Positions 49,921 to 59,095 of a stretch of 64,000 nucleotides of DNA are shown here, piece after piece. The translations under genes and the position numbers were made by a program. Under the pieces are notes generated by a model. It was not told the origin of the DNA and searched no databases. It saw only the letters and a program-made list of their open reading frames with translations. Positions within the stretch are counted from its first letter, which is position 1. Every line of letters starts with the position of its first letter. This stretch comes from Poriferisocius sp965200775 (lineage in GTDB: Bacteria > Actinomycetota > Acidimicrobiia > Acidimicrobiales > Bin134), in the NCBI GenBank assembly GCA_965200775.1, contig OZ241383.1, positions 1,054,001 through 1,118,000 on the forward strand, given 5' to 3'.

Positions 49921-51681
49921 ATGGCTGACGGCGATAAGGTGACCGGCGGGAAGCGACAGGAGGGAACGGTGTCCTCCAAGGAGCAGCTCGCTGCGCTCCA
50001 GGAAGAAGTCGCCAACCTACGCAGGCGCCTTCAGGACGCCCCCAAGCGGGTCCGCACACTGGAGGAGCGCCTCCTGGAAACCAAGGGCCAGTTGGCCAAG
50101 GCCGTATCCCAGAACGAGAAGCTCACCTACACCCTGCGTGAGGCCCGAGAACACATCTCGGCGCTACGCGACGAGGTGGACAAGCTCACACAGCCGCCGT
50201 CCGGTTACGGGACGTTCCTGGATCACAACGACGACGGCACGGTGGACGTGTTCTCCGGGGGCCGCAAGATGCGGGTCGCCCTGCACCCCGAAATAGACGG
50301 CTCCAGCCTGCAACGTGGACAGGAGGTGGTCCTGAACGAGTCGCTCAACGTGGTGCTGGCTCGGGTCGGCGACGGTACCGGCGAGGTTGTGGGAGTCAAG
50401 GAAGTGCTGAGCTGCGGGCGGCGCGCCATCGTCGTGGGGCGAGCCGATGAGGAGCGAGTGGTGGAGCTGGCCACCACGTTGATCGACGGGCCGCTGAACA
50501 GCGGCGACACCGCGTTGATGGACTCCCGCTCCGGGTTGCTAGTCGAGCGGCTGCCCCGCCCCGAGGTAGAGGATCTGGTGCTGGAAGAAGTGCCCGATGT
50601 CACCTACGAGCAGGTCGGGGGCCTCGACGTGCAGATAGAGCAGATCACCGACGCCGTGGAGCTGCCGTTCATGCACCAGGACCTGTTCTCCGAATACCAG
50701 TTGCCCGCGCCGAAGGGCATCTTGCTGTACGGCCCGCCGGGATGCGGAAAGACGCTCATCGCCAAGGCGGTGGCCAACTCGCTGGCCGGCAAGGTTGCCG
50801 ACATGAACTCGGACCGGGAAGCCCGCTCGTACTTCCTGAACATCAAGGGACCCGAGCTCTTGAACAAGTACGTGGGAGAGACCGAGCGCCAGATCCGGCT
50901 GGTGTTCCGGCGCGCCCGGGAGAAGTCGGCCGAGGGCTGGCCGGTGATCGTGTTCTTCGACGAGATGGAGTCGCTGTTCCGCACCCGGGGCACCGGGATC
51001 AGCTCCGACATGGAGTCCACCGTGGTACCGCAGCTCCTGGCCGAAATCGACGGGGTGGAGACGCTCAAGAACGTGATCGTGATCGGCGCATCCAACAGGG
51101 AGGACCTCATCGACCCGGCCATCTTGAGGCCGGGACGCCTCGACGTGAAGATCAAGATCCAGCGCCCCGACGCCGAGGCGGCCGGGCACATCTTCGCCCG
51201 CTACCTCACCTCCGACCTGCCCATCGCCGCAGAGATGGTCGACGGTTTGGGCGGCGGCGACCCCGACAAGGCCATCCAGGCCATGATCGAGCAGACCGTG
51301 GTGGAGATGTACCTGGAGGAGGAACGCAACCAGTTCCTCGAGGTCACCTACCAAAACGGCGACAAAGAGGTCATGTACTTCAAGGACTTCGCGTCCGGGG
51401 CGATGATCGAGAATGTGGTCAGGCGAGCCAAGAAGCTGGCCATCAAGCGCTCCATAGCCGGCGGCCCTCCAGGCATCCACCTCAACGACCTGCTGGATTC
51501 GGTCCACCAGGAATACCGGGAGCACGAGGACCTGCCCAACACCACGAACCCCGACGACTGGGCCAAGATCTCCGGCAAGAAGGGCGAGCGGATCGTGTTC
51601 GTCCGCACCCTTCTGTACACCGAGGAAGAGGGCCAGGGCGGCCGATCCATCGAGGGAGTGGGCCCCGGCCAATACCTGTAA
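49921..51681 (+). CDS. arc: proteasome-activating AAA+ ATPase ARC (Mpa)
   Basis: A 586-residue hexameric unfoldase that captures pupylated proteins and feeds them to the 20S proteasome. The N-terminal coiled coil (about 20-90) binds Pup. Two OB-like domains follow (about 95-215). Then comes the AAA module with Walker A GPPGCGKT (271-278), Walker B VIVFFDEMESLF (342-353) and the arginine-finger region RPGRLDVKI. The C-terminus is GQYL, the proteasome-docking tail of Mpa. It is followed by dop. Length fits the family (about 580-610). Confidence 0.97.
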   Translation: MADGDKVTGGKRQEGTVSSKEQLAALQEEVANLRRRLQDAPKRVRTLEERLLETKGQLAKAVSQNEKLTYTLREAREHISALRDEVDKLTQPPSGYGTFLDHNDDGTVDVFSGGRKMRVALHPEIDGSSLQRGQEVVLNESLNVVLARVGDGTGEVVGVKEVLSCGRRAIVVGRADEERVVELATTLIDGPLNSGDTALMDSRSGLLVERLPRPEVEDLVLEEVPDVTYEQVGGLDVQIEQITDAVELPFMHQDLFSEYQLPAPKGILLYGPPGCGKTLIAKAVANSLAGKVADMNSDREARSYFLNIKGPELLNKYVGETERQIRLVFRRAREKSAEGWPVIVFFDEMESLFRTRGTGISSDMESTVVPQLLAEIDGVETLKNVIVIGASNREDLIDPAILRPGRLDVKIKIQRPDAEAAGHIFARYLTSDLPIAAEMVDGLGGGDPDKAIQAMIEQTVVEMYLEEERNQFLEVTYQNGDKEVMYFKDFASGAMIENVVRRAKKLAIKRSIAGGPPGIHLNDLLDSVHQEYREHEDLPNTTNPDDWAKISGKKGERIVFVRTLLYTEEEGQGGRSIEGVGPGQYL

Positions 51682-51704
51682 CCCCCTTGCAGGTATCCGT
51701 CATG

Positions 51705-51710
51705 TAGCGT
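51705..51710 (+). promoter_or_regulatory. -10 box (TAGCGT) for leaderless dop
   Basis: TAGCGT, 7 nt (GCCCTAC), then ATG at 51718. The GTG at 51709 overlaps the box and is therefore an unlikely start. Confidence 0.5.
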
Positions 51711-51717
51711 GCCCTAC

Positions 51718-53241
51718 ATGGCCGTTCCCAAGATCTGCGGCATTGAGACCGAGTTTGGGATCGTGCATACCGGGACAGAGGACTCCAACCCCATCGCCGC
51801 CTCCTCCATGCTCATCAACTCCTACCTGTCCGAGGTGGAGCGCACCGGGGAGGAAGGTCCGGCTTCAGGGGTTACCTGGGACTTCGAAGATGAGATGCCC
51901 GGCAACGACATCCGCGGCATCGCCCCCATCGGATCGCTGGCCCCGGAAATCGAGACCCATCTGGTGAACGCGGTGCTCACCAACGGTGCCCGCTACTACG
52001 TGGACCACGCCCACCCCGAACTGTCCACACCCGAATGCAGCAACGCCTTGGACGTGACCCGCTTCGACAAGGCCGGGGAGATGATCCTGCTGCGCTCCAT
52101 GGAAGCGGCGGCCAAGGTGCTGCCCGACGGCCAAGAGCTGGTGGTGTACAAGAACAACTCCGACGGTAAGGGCAACAGCTACGGCTGCCACGAGAACTAC
52201 CTCATGGACCGCTCCACGCCTTTCGCCCAGATCGTGCTGCACGGCACCGCTCATCTGGTGACCCGCCAGATCTTCACAGGTGCAGGCAAGGTGGGATCCG
52301 AGGTGCCGGGGCTCACAACAGCCGAGGTGCCCTTTCAGATCACCCAGCGAGCCGACTTCTTCGAGGAGGAAGTCGGCTTGGAGACCACCCTCAAGCGTCC
52401 CATCATCAACACCAGGGACGAGCCCCATGCCGATGCCCGGCTCTACCGCCGCCTGCACGTCATCGCCGGTGACGCCAACATGTCGGAGGTGGCCACGTTC
52501 CTCAAAGTGGGCACCACCACCATCGTGTTGGCCATGGTCGAGGACGGTGTTCTGGCCCGAGATTTCCGCTTCCGGACCCCAGTTCAGGCCATGCGCCAGG
52601 TGTCCCGTGACGTGGGCCTTTCCCAGCCGTTGGAGTTCTCCGACGGCACCACCGCCACCGCTCTGGACATCCAGTGGGACCTGCTCGACCAAGCCCGCAA
52701 GTACGCCGACAGCCACGGGCTCGAGATGGTGGGAGGCCCGGTGGGGGAGGCGGCGATGGACCTGTGGGAGGAGGTGTTGACCGGCCTGGAGTCCGACCCC
52801 ATGAGCCTGGCTCACAGGCTCGACTGGGTTGCGAAATACCGGCTCGTTCAGGGCATGTCCCAGCGCCACGGGCTGCGCCACGATGACGCCCGGCTGGCCG
52901 CTCTCGACCTCCAGTACCACGATCTGCGCCCCGAGCGGTCGTTGGCCGCCAGAGTGGGCCTGGAGTCGCTGGTCACCGTGGAGGAAGCCCGGGCAGCCAT
53001 CTCCGATCCTCCCAGGGATACCCGGGCCTACTTCCGGGGACAGTGCCTGAAACGGTGGGCACCCAGCATCGTGGCCGCCAACTGGGACTCCATCGTGTTC
53101 GACGTGGGCGACGAACCACTTCGCCGGGTTCCGCTCATGGAACCGGCCCGGGGCACCGCAGACCACGTAGCCGACCTCCTCGATGGCTGCCGTACAGCGG
53201 CCGAACTGCTGGGGCGTCTCCGGGGGCCGGCTTCCCACTAG
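51718..53241 (+). CDS. dop: Pup deamidase/depupylase Dop
   Basis: 507 residues of the carboxylate-amine ligase fold. It hydrolyses the C-terminal Gln of Pup to Glu and removes Pup from conjugates. The ATP/Mg site begins ICGIETEFG (Glu10) and the catalytic Asp96 is in YYVDHAHPELSTPEC. The insertion at about 41-68 (EERTGEEGPASGVTWDFEDE in part) is the Dop loop that separates it from PafA. NNSDGKGNSYGCHENY and TRDEPHAD are shared with PafA. Start chosen from the TAGCGT box. Confidence 0.95.
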   Translation: MAVPKICGIETEFGIVHTGTEDSNPIAASSMLINSYLSEVERTGEEGPASGVTWDFEDEMPGNDIRGIAPIGSLAPEIETHLVNAVLTNGARYYVDHAHPELSTPECSNALDVTRFDKAGEMILLRSMEAAAKVLPDGQELVVYKNNSDGKGNSYGCHENYLMDRSTPFAQIVLHGTAHLVTRQIFTGAGKVGSEVPGLTTAEVPFQITQRADFFEEEVGLETTLKRPIINTRDEPHADARLYRRLHVIAGDANMSEVATFLKVGTTTIVLAMVEDGVLARDFRFRTPVQAMRQVSRDVGLSQPLEFSDGTTATALDIQWDLLDQARKYADSHGLEMVGGPVGEAAMDLWEEVLTGLESDPMSLAHRLDWVAKYRLVQGMSQRHGLRHDDARLAALDLQYHDLRPERSLAARVGLESLVTVEEARAAISDPPRDTRAYFRGQCLKRWAPSIVAANWDSIVFDVGDEPLRRVPLMEPARGTADHVADLLDGCRTAAELLGRLRGPASH

Positions 53242-53333
53242 GCCGAAGCCGGTCCGAGCCGAGGGCTGCCACCGCGGCTGTTTCTCCGGGAGACTCTGTA
53301 GGGTCAAGAGGCGCAACCAGGCCCGACCGCTGG

Positions 53334-53362
53334 TATGTTGGCCTGTCCAGGACAGGGAGAGG
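53334..53362 (+). promoter_or_regulatory. pup promoter (-10 TATGTT) and Shine-Dalgarno
   Basis: TATGTT (53334-53339) is a good -10 box. GGGAGAGG (53355-53362) is a strong ribosome site 8 nt before the pup ATG. pup thus has a leadered mRNA in a locus where arc, dop and prcB look leaderless, perhaps for higher expression of the modifier. Confidence 0.5.
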
Positions 53363-53370
53363 ACACCGAG

Positions 53371-53565
53371 ATGAGCGAGAGAGAGCAGGTAAGGAAGTCG
53401 CCGCCTCAGCGGGAGCAGACGCAGGCCGAGGAAACCCCAACCGTTTCGGGGCAGGGCGAGGAGCTGAAGGCCGAACTCGACGACCTGCTGGACGAGATCG
53501 ACGAGGTGCTGGAATCCAACGCCGAGGACTTCGTGAAGTCCTACATCCAAAAGGGCGGGCAGTAG
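53371..53565 (+). CDS. pup: prokaryotic ubiquitin-like protein Pup
   Basis: A 64-residue intrinsically disordered protein modifier. The C-terminal half, ELDDLLDEIDEVLESNAEDF, binds the ARC coiled coil, and the end is YIQKGGQ. The terminal Gln must be deamidated by Dop to Glu before PafA ligates it to lysines. The N-terminus is polar and charged (SEREQVRKSPPQREQTQAEE). The ATG at 53371 is set by the Shine-Dalgarno GGGAGAGG. It stands between dop and prcB as in other actinobacteria. Confidence 0.95.
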   Translation: MSEREQVRKSPPQREQTQAEETPTVSGQGEELKAELDDLLDEIDEVLESNAEDFVKSYIQKGGQ

Positions 53566-53602
53566 CGCGGTGATGACCTGCACCATCGGGCCGCGGGCGC
53601 GG

Positions 53603-53608
53603 TAGCCT
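53603..53608 (+). promoter_or_regulatory. -10 box (TAGCCT) for leaderless prcB
   Basis: TAGCCT, 7 nt (CAATTCT), then GTG at 53616. The 50-bp gap after pup is thus a separate promoter for prcBA. Confidence 0.5.
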
Positions 53609-53615
53609 CAATTCT

Positions 53616-54407
53616 GTGACGCTGCCCCTATTTGAAGCCGGGGGTGATCCGGGCCCCGACTTCGCGGCGCTGTTGCGAACCACCCAGCAGGCCCCCCCTG
53701 TTCCCACGGCTCAGGCGACCGAGCTGCCCATCACCCACGCCACCACGGTGGTGGCCATCCGCTGCCGCCAGGGTGTGGTCATGGCTGGTGATCGCAGGGC
53801 CACTGCCGGGCATCTCATCAGCCACAGAACCATCGAGAAGGTTTTCCCCGCCGACCGCCACTCGGGGGTGGCCATAGCCGGCGCGGCCGGTCCGGCCATG
53901 GAAATGGTCCGTCTGTTTCAACTGCAACTGGAGCACTACGAGAAGGTGGAGGGCAAGGCTCTGAGCCTCGACGGCAAGGCCAACCAGCTCGGCATGATGG
54001 TCCGCAACAACCTTCCCGCCGCCCTGCAGGGATTTGCCGTGGTCCCGCTGTTCGCCGGCTACGACACCGCACGAGACGCGGGGCGGCTGTTCCAGTACGA
54101 CGTGACCGGGGGCCGTTACGAGGAGAGAGAGTACGCGGTGGGCGGGTCGGGGAGTCTCCACGCCGGTACCGTCATCAAGCTGGGCTACCGGCCCGATGCC
54201 GAGGCCGACGAGATGATCGACCTGGCGGTTTCCGCTCTGTTCCGCACCGCCGAGGAGGACGCCGCCACCGGGGGGCCGGATCTGGTGCGGGGCATCTACC
54301 CGGTGGTGGCGGTGATCGGTGTCGACGGGTTCGAGCGAGTGGCCGATGCCGATGTAGAGACCCGGTTCCGGGACCTGCTGGCCCGTCTGGAGGCTGATTC
54401 GCCATGA
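53616..54407 (+). CDS. prcB: proteasome beta subunit PrcB
   Basis: A 263-residue catalytic 20S subunit made as a propeptide. Cleavage should occur before TTVVAI, giving Thr43 as the N-terminal nucleophile; Asp59 and Lys75 then correspond to Asp17 and Lys33 of the mature enzyme. The residue before the nucleophile is Ala (HA/TT) where many actinobacterial sequences have Gly. GDRRATAG and GSGSLHAGTVIK are conserved, and GGPDLVRGIYPVV is near the end. It overlaps prcA by 4 bp. Confidence 0.96.
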   Translation: MTLPLFEAGGDPGPDFAALLRTTQQAPPVPTAQATELPITHATTVVAIRCRQGVVMAGDRRATAGHLISHRTIEKVFPADRHSGVAIAGAAGPAMEMVRLFQLQLEHYEKVEGKALSLDGKANQLGMMVRNNLPAALQGFAVVPLFAGYDTARDAGRLFQYDVTGGRYEEREYAVGGSGSLHAGTVIKLGYRPDAEADEMIDLAVSALFRTAEEDAATGGPDLVRGIYPVVAVIGVDGFERVADADVETRFRDLLARLEADSP

Positions 54408-55081
54408 CGATGCCCTTCTACGTGGCTCCCGAGCAGATGATGAAGGACCGGGCCGATTTCGCCCGCAAGGGCATCGCCCGGGGCCGGGCCCTGGCTGCAC
54501 TCAGCGTGACTGGCGGCATCGTGATCTGCGCCGAGAACCAGTCCAACACCCTGCGCAAGGTGAGCGAGATATACGACCGCATCGCATTCGCCGGGGTCGG
54601 CCGCTACAACGAGTTCGACCAGCTCCGCATCGCCGGGGTGCGCCACGCCGACCTCAAGGGCTACGCCTACAGCCGCGAGGATGTGGACGCCCGCAGCCTG
54701 GCCAACCAATACGCCCAGGTTCTGGGGCAGACGTTCACCCATGAGATGAAGCCCATGGAAGTGGAAATCCTTGTCGCCGAGGTGGCTCCCGATCCGGACA
54801 GCGACCAGATGTTCCACGTTCTCTACGACGGGACGGTGAACGACGAGCTGGGATACACCGTGCTGGGGGGAGAGGCAGACGCCATCGCTGAGCGCCTGGG
54901 GGAGAGCTACGACGCCGGCTGGGACCTCGGGGACGCCATCGGGGCGGCCGCCGCTGCCCTCTCCGGGGAGGAGAGGACGCTGGAAGCCGGCGACTTGGAG
55001 GTGGCCATGCTGGGGCGTGAGATGGGTCGCCGGGCGTTCCGGCGGATTGAGGGCGACGAGCTGGCTGGGCTGATGGGCTGA
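54404..55081 (+). CDS. prcA: proteasome alpha subunit PrcA
   Basis: A 225-residue structural ring subunit. The N-terminal helix (FYVAPEQMMKDRADFARKGI) gates the pore, and the family run GRALAALSVTGGIVIC and YDRIAFAGVGRYNEFDQLR follow (in part). It lacks a catalytic Thr. The ATG at 54404 overlaps the prcB stop (ATGA). The C-terminus is short compared with mycobacterial PrcA. It assembles with PrcB in the cytosol. Confidence 0.95.
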   Translation: MTMPFYVAPEQMMKDRADFARKGIARGRALAALSVTGGIVICAENQSNTLRKVSEIYDRIAFAGVGRYNEFDQLRIAGVRHADLKGYAYSREDVDARSLANQYAQVLGQTFTHEMKPMEVEILVAEVAPDPDSDQMFHVLYDGTVNDELGYTVLGGEADAIAERLGESYDAGWDLGDAIGAAAAALSGEERTLEAGDLEVAMLGREMGRRAFRRIEGDELAGLMG

Positions 55082-55121
55082 TGGGCCGATTCCCTCGTGC
55101 GTATCGGTGAGGTGAGCGGGC

Positions 55122-56480
55122 ATGGATCGGCGCATCTTCGGGATTGAGAACGAATACGGCGTTACCTGCGCGCTCCGGGGTCATCGCAGGTTGAGCCCCG
55201 ACGAGGTGGCCCGCTACCTGTTCCGCCGGGTGGTGTCGTGGGGCCGCAGCAGCAACGTGTTCCTGGTGAACGGGGCGCGATTGTACCTGGACGTGGGGTC
55301 CCACCCCGAGTACGCCACACCGGAGTGCGATTCGGTGTACGACCTGGTGGCCCACGACCGGGCCGGGGAGCGCATCCTGGAAACGCTCATCGAGAGCGCC
55401 GAGCAGCGCCTGCGCGAGGAGGGGATACAGGGCGACATCTACCTGTTCAAGAACAACACCGACTCGGCGGGAAACAGCTACGGGTGCCATGAGAACTACC
55501 TGACCAGCCGGCGTGACGACTTCTCCGAGTACGCCGAAGTGCTGATCCCGTTTCTGGTAAGCCGCCAGATCTATTCCGGGGCGGGCAAGGTGCTCCAGAC
55601 GGCCCGGGGGGCCACCTACTGCATGAGCCAGCGGGCCGAACACATCTGGGAGGGAATCTCCAGCGCCACCACCCGCTCCCGGCCCATCATCAACACCCGG
55701 GACGAGCCGCACGCCGACGCCGAGCGGTACCGGCGCCTCCACGTGATCGTGGGCGACTCCAACATGAACGAATACGCCACCTTCCTGAAGGTGGGAGCAA
55801 CCAGCATCCTGCTACGAATGCTCGAAGACCCCTCGGTGGTGTTGCGCGACATGACGCTGGACAACCCCATCCGCGCCATTCGAGAGATCAGCCACGACCC
55901 CACCTGCACCCGCCGTATCCGCCTGGCCAGCGGCCGCGAGGTGAGCGCGCTGGACATCCAGTCGGAGTACCTCGACCGGGCCCTCAAGTACGCCGAAAGC
56001 CGGGATCTCGATCCCCAGGAGAAGCAAGCCATTCAGATGTGGGAGCACTGCCTGACCGCGATCGCCAACGACCCCCTCACGTTGACCCGGGAGTGCGACT
56101 GGGTGATGAAACACCACCTCATAGAGGCTTACCGGGAGCGCCACGGCTTGGCACTGGGAGACGCTCGGGTGGCGCTGGTTGATCTCCAGTACCACGACGT
56201 GAACCAATCACGGGGCCTGTACTACCGGATGCAGCAGCGGGGGCTGGCCGAGCGGATGTGCCTGGACGACGAGATTGAGCACGCCGTGGAAAACCCGCCA
56301 GCCACAACAAGGGCCCGGCTCCGGGGAGACTTCATCCGGCGAGCCAAGGAGCGCAAGCGGGACTACACCGTGGATTGGGTACATCTGAAGCTGAACGACC
56401 AAGCCCAGCGGACCGTGCTGTGCAAGGACCCGTTCCGATCTCACGACGAGCGGGTCGAGAAGCTCATCGAGTCGCTGTGA
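55122..56480 (+). CDS. pafA: Pup ligase PafA
   Basis: A 452-residue ligase that joins Pup to lysines of target proteins with ATP. It starts RIFGIENEYGV, where Glu9 is the metal ligand, and Asp57 in LYLDVGSHPEYATPEC is the catalytic base, at the same position as in characterised PafA. The Dop loop is absent, so it is PafA, not a second Dop. It lies 40 bp after prcA, with a GTGAGG-like ribosome site. It is followed 7 bp later by pafB. Confidence 0.95.
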   Translation: MDRRIFGIENEYGVTCALRGHRRLSPDEVARYLFRRVVSWGRSSNVFLVNGARLYLDVGSHPEYATPECDSVYDLVAHDRAGERILETLIESAEQRLREEGIQGDIYLFKNNTDSAGNSYGCHENYLTSRRDDFSEYAEVLIPFLVSRQIYSGAGKVLQTARGATYCMSQRAEHIWEGISSATTRSRPIINTRDEPHADAERYRRLHVIVGDSNMNEYATFLKVGATSILLRMLEDPSVVLRDMTLDNPIRAIREISHDPTCTRRIRLASGREVSALDIQSEYLDRALKYAESRDLDPQEKQAIQMWEHCLTAIANDPLTLTRECDWVMKHHLIEAYRERHGLALGDARVALVDLQYHDVNQSRGLYYRMQQRGLAERMCLDDEIEHAVENPPATTRARLRGDFIRRAKERKRDYTVDWVHLKLNDQAQRTVLCKDPFRSHDERVEKLIESL

Positions 56481-56487
56481 CCGCCGG

Positions 56488-57453
56488 ATGAGCCCGGAAA
56501 GCAGGCTCAAACCCGAGCAGGTGCGGCTTGAACGGCTCCTCCGCCTGCTTGCCGCGCTTATCAACACATCGGATTTCCTGCCCATCGAGGAGCTGGTCAA
56601 GAGGGTGGGCGTCTCCAGCCCGCAATACAAGGCGGGTTATCCGGAAGGCAAGACATCGGCCAAGCGGGCCTTTCACCGTGACCAGAACGAGTTGGCCGAC
56701 GCCGGTATCCCGGTTATCGCCGGGCCGGTTCCCAGGACGGAGCGAGAGACGTGGGGCTACCGCATCCGCCCGCAGGACTATTCCCTGCCGGAGATCGATC
56801 TCGACGCCGACGAGCTTGCAGCCCTGCACCGTGCCGCCACCGCAGTGCGGTTCGAGGGGGTGTCGGGGTCCGAGGCGCTGTGGAAGCTGGGCGGCACGGT
56901 AGGGGAGGGGACCAACGTGGAGCTGGCCGAGGTGCCGGTGCTTCCCGTCCTGGCCGACCTGTTTTTGGCCGTGGTCGAGCAGAGGGTGGCCGAGTTCACT
57001 TACAACGAGCACAGCCGCTCGGTGGAGCCGTGGACCCTGGCCTTCGACCTGGGGTACTGGTATCTGGTGGGGCACGATCGGTTTCGCGACGCCCGGCGCA
57101 CCTTCCGGGTTGACCGGATCGAGGGAGCCGTCACCCTGGGACACCCCGGTGGGTACCAACAGCCGGAGGAAGCGGTCGGCTGGGTTCCGCTGCAGCCGTG
57201 GAAGTTCGGCCCCGGCCCCGAGATCATCGCCCGTTTGAGGGTGGACGCCGGGCAGGTGGTATGGGCCTCCCGTCGCCTGGGCCAGGACCTGAAGGAAACA
57301 GAGCCCAACGGGGACGCAGTGTTCGAGGTGGTGGTTCGCCACCGGGATTCGTTCCGGTCGCTGGTGCTGGAGTTCCTCGAACACGCCGAGATTCTGGGAC
57401 CACACGAGTTGCGCGAGGACTTGATCCGTTGGCTGGAGCAGGTGGGGTCGTGA
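56488..57453 (+). CDS. pafB: WYL-domain transcriptional regulator PafB
   Basis: A 321-residue protein with an N-terminal winged HTH (about 10-75), a WYL domain around WTLAFDLGYWYLVGHD (about 185-200) and a WCX C-terminal extension. With PafC it forms the DNA-damage-responsive activator PafBC, which in mycobacteria controls the RecA-independent damage response rather than the proteasome. The ATG at 56488 lies 7 bp after pafA. The stop overlaps pafC (GTGA). Confidence 0.93.
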   Translation: MSPESRLKPEQVRLERLLRLLAALINTSDFLPIEELVKRVGVSSPQYKAGYPEGKTSAKRAFHRDQNELADAGIPVIAGPVPRTERETWGYRIRPQDYSLPEIDLDADELAALHRAATAVRFEGVSGSEALWKLGGTVGEGTNVELAEVPVLPVLADLFLAVVEQRVAEFTYNEHSRSVEPWTLAFDLGYWYLVGHDRFRDARRTFRVDRIEGAVTLGHPGGYQQPEEAVGWVPLQPWKFGPGPEIIARLRVDAGQVVWASRRLGQDLKETEPNGDAVFEVVVRHRDSFRSLVLEFLEHAEILGPHELREDLIRWLEQVGS

Positions 57454-58418
57454 CTCGGTTCACCGCCGGGGATCGGTTGCGCCGGATGATCGAGTTGGTG
57501 CCATGGGTCATGGCGCAGGGCGGGGCCAACGTGAGCGAGGTGGCCCAACGGTTCGACTACCCCGAGGAAGAACTCCGACAGGACCTGGTCATGGTGCTGT
57601 TCGTGGTGGGGCTGTACCCGTTCACCCCCGACGCCCTCATAGACGTGATGGGCCTGGATGACGACAACGGCAACTGGGTGGCCATCAGCAACGCCGACTA
57701 CTTCTCTCGCCCGCTCCGGCTAACTCCTCGGCAAGCCCTGGGCCTCCTCGGAGCGGCCAAAGCGCTCCTGTCCGGCGCCGAGCCCGGCGGTCCGCTGAGC
57801 CGGGGACTGGCCAAGCTGGCCGAAGGTTTGGGGGTGAACTTGGGAGAGGACTTGGCAGTGAGCCTCGGAAGTTCGGCCGACCATTGGGTTGAACCACTGG
57901 TGGCAGCAGCCTCGGCATGTCGCCAGGTACGCATCAGCTACTTCAGCTTCGGTCGTGGCCAGGAATCCGAGCGCGTCATCCACCCTCTCCGGGTGTTCTC
58001 TGAACAGGGCAACTGGTACGTGCAGGGCGACTGCCGCAAGGCAGGGGGGGTGAGAGTGTTCCGGATCGACCGGATAAGGGCCCTCGAGGTGCTGGACGCC
58101 ACCTTCGATCCCCCCGAGGAGACCGGGGTTCCCACGGCGTTTCAGGCCAAGGATTCCGACCCGCGGGTAGTGCTGAGGCTGGCACCGGAGGCGGCACGGG
58201 CCATTGAGAAGTTCTCCACTGACAGCCATGTGGTGCTCGACAGCGGCGAAATCGAGGTCACCCTGCCGGTGAGCCAGATCAGCCGACTTGAGCGGTTACT
58301 CCTTCAGTTGGGGCCTCAGGCGGAGGTGGTGAGTGCCGACCCGCCGGTGGCCACCAACCAAGCCCAGCTTGCTGCTCAGCGGGTGCTGGCTCGATACCGC
58401 CAGGCCGTACCGGCGTGA
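57450..58418 (+). CDS. pafC: WYL-domain transcriptional regulator PafC
   Basis: A 322-residue partner of PafB. HTH near FTAGDRLRRMIELVPWVMAQGG and VSEVAQRFDYPEEELRQDL, then WYL-like residues around VIHPLRVFSEQGNWYVQGDC with FRIDRI after them (given in parts: HPLRVFSEQGNWYVQGDC). The GTG at 57450 overlaps the pafB stop. The stop overlaps the GTG of the signal peptidase gene. Separate pafB and pafC genes are as in mycobacteria; other actinobacteria have them fused. Confidence 0.93.
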   Translation: MTRFTAGDRLRRMIELVPWVMAQGGANVSEVAQRFDYPEEELRQDLVMVLFVVGLYPFTPDALIDVMGLDDDNGNWVAISNADYFSRPLRLTPRQALGLLGAAKALLSGAEPGGPLSRGLAKLAEGLGVNLGEDLAVSLGSSADHWVEPLVAAASACRQVRISYFSFGRGQESERVIHPLRVFSEQGNWYVQGDCRKAGGVRVFRIDRIRALEVLDATFDPPEETGVPTAFQAKDSDPRVVLRLAPEAARAIEKFSTDSHVVLDSGEIEVTLPVSQISRLERLLLQLGPQAEVVSADPPVATNQAQLAAQRVLARYRQAVPA

Positions 58419-59062
58419 GCGACGGAACCGGGGTGATACCCGAGGAGGACGGCCAAACGTTCGACGAGCCGGGCGGCGAGGAGTTGGAGCTGGAGTCGGG
58501 GTCCGGGAAGTCCGGCCTGCGGGTTACGGTTGAGTGGGTGGCGGTGCTGGGAGGGGCGCTGGCGCTGGCCCTGGTGCTGCGGGCGGTGCTCTTCCAGGCC
58601 TACTACATCCAGTTCTCCTCCATGGAAACCACCCTGAGCAACGGCGACCGGGTGCTGGTGAACAAGCTGGGGGACGACATCTTCGGCGTCAACCGGGGCA
58701 ATCTGGTGGTGTTCGAGCGGCCACCCGGGACCAGCGGTCGGCCCCAGGACGACCTCATCAAGCGGGTGATCGGGCTTCCCGGGGAGATCGTGGAGTTTCG
58801 GGAGGGGGACGTGTTCATCGATGGCCGGCGGCTCCACGAGCCCTACCTGTCATCGCCCGGCATCACCGCCGGCCGGATGCCCTCCAACTGCGCGGCGGTG
58901 GTGGGCGAAGGCTGCCTAATCGGCCCGAATGAGGTGTTCGTGATGGGCGACAACCGGGTCAACTCCACCGACAGCCGTATGTTCGGTCCCATTTCCAAGG
59001 AGTGGATTGTGGGCCAGGCTTTTCTGCGTATCTGGCCTCTCAACGAGTTCGGCAGGCTATAG
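58415..59062 (+). CDS. lepB: signal peptidase I
   Basis: A 215-residue type I signal peptidase anchored by one TM segment (WVAVLGGALALALVLRAVLF, about 41-60). Catalytic Ser69 lies in IQFSSMETTL and the general base Lys116 in DLIKRVIGLPGE; GDNRVNSTDSRMFGPI is box E. The usual SMxPTL is SMETTL, without the Pro. It cleaves Sec and Tat signal peptides outside the membrane. The location, overlapping pafC by 4 bp and close to tat genes, is unusual (see findings). Confidence 0.9.
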   Translation: MSDGTGVIPEEDGQTFDEPGGEELELESGSGKSGLRVTVEWVAVLGGALALALVLRAVLFQAYYIQFSSMETTLSNGDRVLVNKLGDDIFGVNRGNLVVFERPPGTSGRPQDDLIKRVIGLPGEIVEFREGDVFIDGRRLHEPYLSSPGITAGRMPSNCAAVVGEGCLIGPNEVFVMGDNRVNSTDSRMFGPISKEWIVGQAFLRIWPLNEFGRL

Positions 59063-59095
59063 CGCCCGTCGGCTCGCCGACTGCTCAAGTCCCCA

